Source: CAYXDO01 sp964463485
GTDB taxonomy: Bacteria; Myxococcota; Kuafuiibacteriia; Kuafuiibacteriales; Kuafuiibacteriaceae
Reading direction: 5' to 3'
Assembly (NCBI GenBank): GCA_964463485.1
Contig: CAYXDO010000102.1
Span: forward strand, 1-38,091
Length of the DNA: 38,091 nt
Below, piece by piece: positions 32,886 to 38,091 of this stretch. Each line of letters opens with the position of its first letter. Position 1 is the stretch's first letter. The position numbers and the translations under genes were made by a program. The notes beneath the pieces were generated by a model. That model made no database searches, was not told the DNA's origin, and worked only from the letters and a program-made list of their open reading frames with translations.

Positions 32886-35713
32886 GGAACGAGCTCGACC
32901 CGGAGGCGATACGGCGTATCGATGGCGAACGGTGAAGGAAAGGCTGGATTGCCGTAGATGCTCGCGACCCTCAGCACGTAAGGCGCGGCCACCGTCGCAG
33001 TAAAGACGAGCTGCTCCGAGTGGCCCGGACCGTCCGAAAAACAACGATCCAAACCGAGGTTCAAACAAGCTCGACGCGCCCCGCCCGGCGAGAACAGCTC
33101 CAGCAGCAAGTCACCCTCGTCATGCTCGAGCTCGACCGAGAATCTCGCACCCGACGGCGGCACGAACTGAAACCAGTCTTCGTCACCCAGGCCGAAGACC
33201 GACGGCTCGGAAACACACAAAGTGAGTGACTCGTCTGCGAACGGCAGCGCCTCGATGGCCGTCGCGACCTCCGGCGCGTCGTTCACTTCGAACGAGTCGG
33301 GTGAGCAACTGAAGATGGGTACCAAATCGAAGGCCAACGAATACAGTGACTCGACACCAGCTCCGCGTACGATTTCGACGTACGTCTCGGCGAACGCACC
33401 CGTCGGGCCCGGCACCCGCGCGGCGATCTCGCGGAAGTCACCACCGACTCCAGCCGTGGCGATCAGCTGATTGCCTTGAGCGTCATACAACACCATGTCC
33501 AGCTCGGCGTCGGAACCGACGAACGCCAGCCGAATGACGTTCACATAACCAGCGGGCAGCAGCGCCTTGAACCAATCCGCGTCGCCTTCGCAGAAGCTGA
33601 CTTCGTCGGCTCTCGTAGGAGACGCGCCGAGATCGATCGCGTCTTCTCGGGTGTTGCCTTTGCCCGCCTCGTCGATCGCGTCGGGCTCGCAAAACAAGGG
33701 CGGGTCGCGCTGCAGACGAAGCTCGTAGGCCGAGCTGTCCGAGTCCCTCGGCGCGTGCACCCTGAGCATGTAGTCGCCAGGTTGGACCGCTCGATACGCG
33801 ATACTCTCCCTCGGTCCGACCCCGCTCGAGATCGTCAACGGCGCGTCCCTCGACGCGAGGGTGCCCGGTGCGTACAGCGCGAGCTCCAGATCGGCGGACG
33901 CGGAAAAACCGATCTCCGCGCGAACGGCCTCCTCGGGGCCGAGGTTCACGCGGTACCAATCCTCGTCGCTCGCGCATATCGAGAGCTCCGCGGCCACTTC
34001 GGTCGTGTCCTCCGGAGAAGCCGTCGCGTCGGACGGTTGATCGCTCGGCTCGAATCGATCGTCCACGCAGGTCGGGCCGACATTGGCCCTCAGATTCACA
34101 CGCAGCGTGTACACGTTCGCGTCGGCTTCCTTGCCCACCACGCGCACGTAGTAGTCGCCTGAAAAGGCGGCGTCGTATTCGATGCGCGCGCCGTCCTCAC
34201 GACCTCGATCGGCGATCAACGGAATCGGAGAGCTCGGTCGATAGAGCTCGAGATCCAAGTCGCCCAAGGCGCGCCGGTGATCGAGTGTCACGATCATCCG
34301 CGTCCCCGAAGCGACGCTCGGCACCACGTACCAATCCGGATCCCCGGCGCACAGCGTCCCTGCGTAGGGTCGATCGCTCTCGACGAGCTTGGCCTCGGCC
34401 AGCGAATCATCGGGCTCGTGTACGTCGTCGGCGCAGATCGCACCGGACTCCCGCCCAATCAGGAGGCTGTACGGCACCGCGGCGAGCGCTCGCGTCGCGA
34501 AGAAGACGCGAAGCTTCACGCGCAACGCGGTGCCCGCTTCGATCTCCACACGCTCGTTGTCGGTGACGCTGCGAGACTGGTCCACGAGCGTCACACCGTC
34601 CGGAAGGAAGAGCTGCAGGTCGAGGTCTCCGTCCGCATGAAGGAACCTCGCGTCGATCGTGAGGTGCGTACCCGCCGACGCCGTGATCGTGTACCAATCC
34701 TCGGTGCCTGGGCACGCGCGCAGGTCCGATACCACGTCGGCTTCCAAGAGCGCGGCGTGGGCGACGTCGTCATTCGGCTCGCCCTGGCGGTCGTCGATAC
34801 ACGCCGGCAATCGAAGCACGCAGATCGGAGGATCCAGCGTGAAGTCACAGTACTGATCACCGACGCAGTCGACATCCGTCTCACACTCAGTCGGTGGAGC
34901 CTGACAGCGTCGAGTCCTTTCGTCGCAGACCTGCGGAGCCGTGCAGGTGACGCAAGAGACGTCCGGCGAAGTCGGGCACTCGGATGCCGTTTGAGCACAA
35001 ACGACGTTACTCTCGCAACGGCCGAGCGCGGCGTTGCAGTATAGGCCTGGCCCGCAGTCCGCTGTACGCGTGCACTGAACGCAGCGGCCGAGCGGATCAC
35101 AACGCTCCCCTTCTCGGCACGATGGATCGACCCCGTCCAAGACACACTCCTTCGATTCGGCGCGACACTCTCCCGACTCACAGGCGCCTCGATCGCATGG
35201 GACACAAGCGGTCGCGGCGCTTCTGCAGACATGGGTGACGAGGTCGCAGACCTCGCCGTCTTCGCAGAACTCGGGCCCGTAACACCCGGGGGCGCTCACA
35301 CACTTGGCCGCCTCGCGATCGCAGATCTGCCCTGCGGGGCACTGGCTTCGCCGAGTGCAATCGCGAGCGGCATCGGAGCTTTGACAGAGCCCTAGGAGCG
35401 GCGAACAGAACTCACCGAACGCACAGGGCCGCTCGGCGTCGCAGTCGTCGCCGAATCCAGGCCGCGGCAGACACTCGTGGGCTTCGGAGCAAGCGCGGCG
35501 GGGATCGCAGTCTTGGTCGGTGCCACACTCTGCGTCGGCGATACATTTCTGCTCGGCCGTGCAGACGCGCCCCTGACCACAGTCCGCGGTGACGACACAC
35601 TCCGGCGTCGGTGCCGGCGGATCGTCGGCGCACGCGATCCAGGACAACGCGAGGAGCCCGGCGCAGAGACCGGATCGATCTTTCCGGCCTTGAGGGGTCG
35701 ATGGAATCATCAC
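32882..35713 (-). CDS. Lipoprotein with cysteine-rich repeats and tandem PPC domains
   Basis: A 943-aa exported protein. The signal ends LALSWIAC with a lipobox Cys28. Residues about 38-300 hold repeated short disulfide units such as CVVTADCGQGRVC, CGTDQDCDPRRAC and CTRTADCGPGLYC, the pattern common in Myxococcota surface lipoproteins. From about 305 onward there are about five PPC (pre-peptidase C-terminal) beta-sandwich domains, each marked by an EPNDD or EPDDS-type start, an EDWYTI/DPDWYVV-type strand and a DLDLxLYxP strand, ending YRLRVELVP. PPC domains are usually attached to secreted hydrolases and bind substrates or act as spacers, but no catalytic domain is present here. The ATG overlaps the upstream lipoprotein stop by 4 nt. 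Likely role: a surface-display or adhesion protein. Confidence 0.85.
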   Translation of the reverse strand: MMIPSTPQGRKDRSGLCAGLLALSWIACADDPPAPTPECVVTADCGQGRVCTAEQKCIADAECGTDQDCDPRRACSEAHECLPRPGFGDDCDAERPCAFGEFCSPLLGLCQSSDAARDCTRRSQCPAGQICDREAAKCVSAPGCYGPEFCEDGEVCDLVTHVCRSAATACVPCDRGACESGECRAESKECVLDGVDPSCREGERCDPLGRCVQCTRTADCGPGLYCNAALGRCESNVVCAQTASECPTSPDVSCVTCTAPQVCDERTRRCQAPPTECETDVDCVGDQYCDFTLDPPICVLRLPACIDDRQGEPNDDVAHAALLEADVVSDLRACPGTEDWYTITASAGTHLTIDARFLHADGDLDLQLFLPDGVTLVDQSRSVTDNERVEIEAGTALRVKLRVFFATRALAAVPYSLLIGRESGAICADDVHEPDDSLAEAKLVESDRPYAGTLCAGDPDWYVVPSVASGTRMIVTLDHRRALGDLDLELYRPSSPIPLIADRGREDGARIEYDAAFSGDYYVRVVGKEADANVYTLRVNLRANVGPTCVDDRFEPSDQPSDATASPEDTTEVAAELSICASDEDWYRVNLGPEEAVRAEIGFSASADLELALYAPGTLASRDAPLTISSGVGPRESIAYRAVQPGDYMLRVHAPRDSDSSAYELRLQRDPPLFCEPDAIDEAGKGNTREDAIDLGASPTRADEVSFCEGDADWFKALLPAGYVNVIRLAFVGSDAELDMVLYDAQGNQLIATAGVGGDFREIAARVPGPTGAFAETYVEIVRGAGVESLYSLAFDLVPIFSCSPDSFEVNDAPEVATAIEALPFADESLTLCVSEPSVFGLGDEDWFQFVPPSGARFSVELEHDEGDLLLELFSPGGARRACLNLGLDRCFSDGPGHSEQLVFTATVAAPYVLRVASIYGNPAFPSPFAIDTPYRLRVELVP

Positions 35714-36459
35714 GGGCCTCCGGTGAGCCGCAAAGTGAAGGAGCCGTTCGGCAAGTTCGGGTGGCCAGTCGCGTCTCCGAGACGCTCTTCGGCGTGAGAG
35801 AGAAATCCGCGCGGGTCGTATTCGAGCGAGAGGTGACGGAGGTTCGCGCCGGGGTCGTAGTACTCCATGTCAGGGTCGACGCCGTCGAGCCCGAGCACCC
35901 AGAGACCTGACGGATGGTTTTCGGGGTCGATTGCACTCGGCCCAAGCGCCGCGTTGACTTCGACGAAGTCACTTCGAAGCTCCGCGCTCGCGCGCATGTC
36001 GACGAAGAACGGTCCCGGATCCGGAAGCTGCTTCGGAAAACGAGGCATCTCGGGGGCCTTCGACAACTCGACGCTCACCGGCGCCGAGCCGACCGATTCA
36101 GTCGCATCCACCGGCCCGAGTCGCGCGATCCAACTGTCGTAGCCAGCGGTCGGGTCGAAGTCGTTCACGAAAGTCGTCGCTCCGCTGCCTACGATCGTAG
36201 CCTTGCTCGCGGTCTTTCCTCGGTCCTCCACGGATTGAATGGTCAGCTCGAGCGTGTAGGTCGCGTCCTTCTCCGAGCCGCCTGAGCGGAAATGGAGCTG
36301 CGCGGAATAGATGAAGGACATGCCCGGCGTGAGCTCCAAGCCGGAAGTGGCAGCGTCGAGCTCACCCACCCCCGAGTCCGCACGCGGCTTGCTCGTCACG
36401 TCTTCCTCGCAAGCCACGAGCGCGGAGAGGATCACGAGGAATCGGAGCATGTCGAACAT
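35710..36459 (-). CDS. Hypothetical lipoprotein heading the three-gene operon
   Basis: A 249-aa protein (ATG 36459; ATG 36450 also possible). The signal MFDMLRFLVILSALVAC has a lipobox LVAC, followed by EEDVTSKPRADSGVGELDAA, an acidic Asp/Ser tether. The mature part is beta-rich (GMSFIYSAQLHFRSGG.., DATYTLELTIQSVEDRG..) and resembles DUF-type lipoproteins with an immunoglobulin-like or lipocalin-like core. No catalytic residues are seen. The stop overlaps the following gene by 4 nt, and that gene overlaps the next, so all three should be made together. The divergent 36460-36621 gap must hold promoters for this operon and the PilZ gene. Confidence 0.7.
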   Translation of the reverse strand: MFDMLRFLVILSALVACEEDVTSKPRADSGVGELDAATSGLELTPGMSFIYSAQLHFRSGGSEKDATYTLELTIQSVEDRGKTASKATIVGSGATTFVNDFDPTAGYDSWIARLGPVDATESVGSAPVSVELSKAPEMPRFPKQLPDPGPFFVDMRASAELRSDFVEVNAALGPSAIDPENHPSGLWVLGLDGVDPDMEYYDPGANLRHLSLEYDPRGFLSHAEERLGDATGHPNLPNGSFTLRLTGGP

Positions 36460-36621
36460 ACCGGCTACACGACCCAGCGGGCATCGGAGCAAAACGCGAG
36501 GCCGGCGCCGAAGGCAAGCCCGCGGTGAGGCCCTCCCTCGAAGCTCGACGGATCGAGCCGTCCCCAGAAGGGATCGGTCGAAAGCTGGACGGCGATCATC
36601 CATTTGCTACAGTGCCCCGAG

Positions 36622-37026
36622 GTGGACGCCACGGACCGTCGCCGCTCGCCGCGGATTCCGGTACAGCTCCGGATCGAATGGAAGGACCTCGGGAGACCGA
36701 AGGAGTCCTACACGGAAATCAGCCGCGACATCAGCGAAGGCGGGCTCTTCGTGGCCACCACCGTCGGCGTCGAACAAGGCTCGCTGCTCGAGCTCGAGAT
36801 CACCCCAGGAGGCGGATCCGCCCCGATCCGCGTTCGGGCCGAGGTCATTCGAGTCGAAGAGGAGCCCGCGCGAACGGGATCCAAAACGACCGCCCGAATT
36901 CGCGGCATGGCCCTGCGGTTCATCGAAGCCGAAGGCCCCGAGGTCGAGCGACTCAGATCACTCGTCACCTCGATGGAAGGGAAGAGATCAGCAAATGTTG
37001 AATCAAACCGTACGCGCAAGCGCTGA
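36622..37026 (+). CDS. PilZ-domain protein (possible c-di-GMP binder)
   Basis: A 134-aa protein from GTG 36622 (VDATDRRRSPRIPVQLR); a TTG at 36604 would add six residues. It has the PilZ signature: an RxxxR-like cluster (DRRRSPRIPV) and SRDISEGGLFV, matching the (D/N)xSxxG motif, which together bind cyclic-di-GMP in the family. The rest is the usual six-stranded barrel (LLELEITPGGGSAPIRVRAE, then AEVIRVEEEPARTGSKTTAR) and a C-terminal helix (EVERLRSLVTSME). Its 3' end overlaps the next gene by 32 nt, suggesting co-expression. Myxobacterial PilZ proteins often control motility or development; the output here is unknown. Confidence 0.82.
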   Translation: MDATDRRRSPRIPVQLRIEWKDLGRPKESYTEISRDISEGGLFVATTVGVEQGSLLELEITPGGGSAPIRVRAEVIRVEEEPARTGSKTTARIRGMALRFIEAEGPEVERLRSLVTSMEGKRSANVESNRTRKR

Positions 37027-37903
37027 ATTCGCGTCCAAGCACGAGCGTCCGGTGATCGGAGCGACGCTCGACGAGCTCGTGCGCGTCCACGCCCAGAAGG
37101 GAACGCCATTGTCGGTGGCTGTCGTTTCGTCCGTGTTCGACGATCTGTTCGCTCGCGCAGAGCTCGATGGACGTCCGACCGAAGGACGATCGCCGTCCCT
37201 CGCCGACGTCCGAGTCGCCGGCGACGGCACGGCCTCGCTCGGCTTGCGCCTGCGCGATCCCGTACGAGACCTCGGGACTTTGCTCGGCGAGGCGCTCGAA
37301 GCAGGGATCGGCGACACCGAGATTCCTCCCGCCGCGCTCCCCGTCCTGCGCGTCGCGACTTCCGACGACCCGTGGGTGCGACCAGGATCGGTCTCCACGC
37401 TGCGAGCGCTCGTCCGAGCCGCGCTAGGCTCGCCCGGCAATCGCAAAGAAGTCCAAACCGCGCTTACGAAAGTCTCTCGAGGATCGATCGCCGGCGAGCG
37501 AATGCCTCCGCCAAAGAAGCTCCCGAAGACGCTCGACAGCGAAATCAAGCTCCCGCTCTCCCTCGTGAACAGCGAGCTCCCGTCGATCGACGTCGCCCTG
37601 TCGAGCCTGCCACCGCACTCCGCAGACGGAACCGTCAAACCCGCCGCGACGTCCGACGCCTCCGTCCCCGGAAACGTGTTGGGACTTGCGCAGCGCGCCC
37701 AGCGAGCAGAGGTAGCGTTCCGCGACCCACGCGTCGCGCCGCCGCTGGCCAAGCCGCGGCTCGAAGACGGAGTCCCCGTCAGCAACGAAGAGCCCAGCTT
37801 CGCCCCAATCCTCCGAAAGCAGCGGCGCATACAAGCGCTGCTCGCACTCATCACAGCCGCCGCCGCCATCGGCGCCTCCATCGCCTACCTCACGCAGATC
37901 TGA
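36995..37903 (+). CDS. Tail-anchored hypothetical protein overlapping the PilZ gene
   Basis: A 302-aa protein (ATG 36995, with AAGGGAAGAGA just upstream), MLNQTVRASAEFASKHERPV... Residues about 20-165 are soluble and mixed alpha/beta (IGATLDELVRVHAQKGTPLS.., PAALPVLRVATSDDPWVRPG..). A Pro/Ser/Lys-rich linker follows. The C-terminus is a hydrophobic helix, IQALLALITAAAAIGASIAY, ending LTQI, so the protein is probably tail-anchored in the inner membrane with its body in the cytoplasm. The N-terminal half vaguely resembles the non-catalytic part of myxobacterial kinase-associated proteins, but no family can be named. It overlaps the PilZ gene by 32 nt and may be its membrane partner. Confidence 0.68.
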   Translation: MLNQTVRASAEFASKHERPVIGATLDELVRVHAQKGTPLSVAVVSSVFDDLFARAELDGRPTEGRSPSLADVRVAGDGTASLGLRLRDPVRDLGTLLGEALEAGIGDTEIPPAALPVLRVATSDDPWVRPGSVSTLRALVRAALGSPGNRKEVQTALTKVSRGSIAGERMPPPKKLPKTLDSEIKLPLSLVNSELPSIDVALSSLPPHSADGTVKPAATSDASVPGNVLGLAQRAQRAEVAFRDPRVAPPLAKPRLEDGVPVSNEEPSFAPILRKQRRIQALLALITAAAAIGASIAYLTQI

Positions 37904-38091
37904 AATCGTCAGATCGTCGGCGTCTGATCGTCTACGTCTGATCGTCTGCGTCTGCGTCAGATCGTCTGCGTCTGCGTCTGCGTCAGATCGTCTGCGTCAG
38001 ATCGTCTGCGTCAGATCGTCTGCGTCTGCGTCTGACCGTCTGCGTCTGCGTCTGCGTCAGATCGTCTGCGTCTGCGTCAGATCGTCTGCGT
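37904..38091. repeat. GATCGTCTGCGTC-type tandem repeat running off the right edge
   Basis: Starting directly after the stop at 37903, the sequence is almost entirely built from CGTCTG and CGTCAGAT blocks (GATCGTCTGCGTCTGCGTCA and shorter variants) up to the window end. The first copies carry point differences (GTCGGCGTCTGATCGTCTAC), and later copies are near-identical, as expected from slippage expansion. The total length is unknown because it continues past 38091. Confidence 0.9.

Overview
The window is high-GC DNA with dense, mostly minus-strand coding. Several gene types point to Myxococcota (a deltaproteobacterial, Sandaracinaceae- or Polyangiales-like relative): large lipoproteins with cysteine-rich and PPC domains, a caspase-like protease, a VWA lipoprotein, a PilZ protein, and much repeat-rich intergenic DNA. 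No rRNA or tRNA was seen, so placement rests on gene content alone.

Layout. 1-3274 is an accessory, repeat-rich area. It holds a hairpin element at the left edge, a five-repeat CRISPR array (254-585) without cas genes, a frameshifted gene (764-1239), a lone CRISPR-like repeat (1336-1370), a VapBC toxin-antitoxin pair (1567-2234), and an unusual block of at least 18 short repeats in two opposite orientations (2541-2998). 3275-5461 encodes a beta-propeller lipoprotein.

5763-18906 is the centrepiece: a long minus-strand cluster read from 18906 down to 5763. Its genes are a helical-repeat protein, a J-domain protein, an Hsp70, a possible 73-aa protein, a SNF2/RapA-type helicase, an Mre11/SbcD-like nuclease, a Rad50/SbcC-like ATPase and a NERD-pseudokinase fusion. 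The four DNA-acting genes overlap by 1-8 nt. The combination of chaperone trio, SNF2 motor, Mre11-Rad50 pair and PglW-like NERD-kinase suggests a multi-gene DNA-surveillance or anti-phage system. This is inference; I do not recognise it as a named system.

19180-23640 (plus strand, except for one small gene) encodes a VWA lipoprotein, an exported caspase-like protease with an EF-hand-like loop, and a papain-fold amidase-like protein that may be an effector. 23973-29092 (minus) encodes a calcium-loop lipase-like lipoprotein and an outer-membrane barrel protein. 29216-31594 (plus) is a 792-aa protein I do not recognise. 31611-31743 is a MITE-like hairpin element. 31920-36459 (minus) is a tightly overlapping three-gene operon of exported proteins, and 36622-37903 (plus) a PilZ protein followed by a tail-anchored protein. 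The right edge runs into a GATCGTCTGCGTC tandem repeat.
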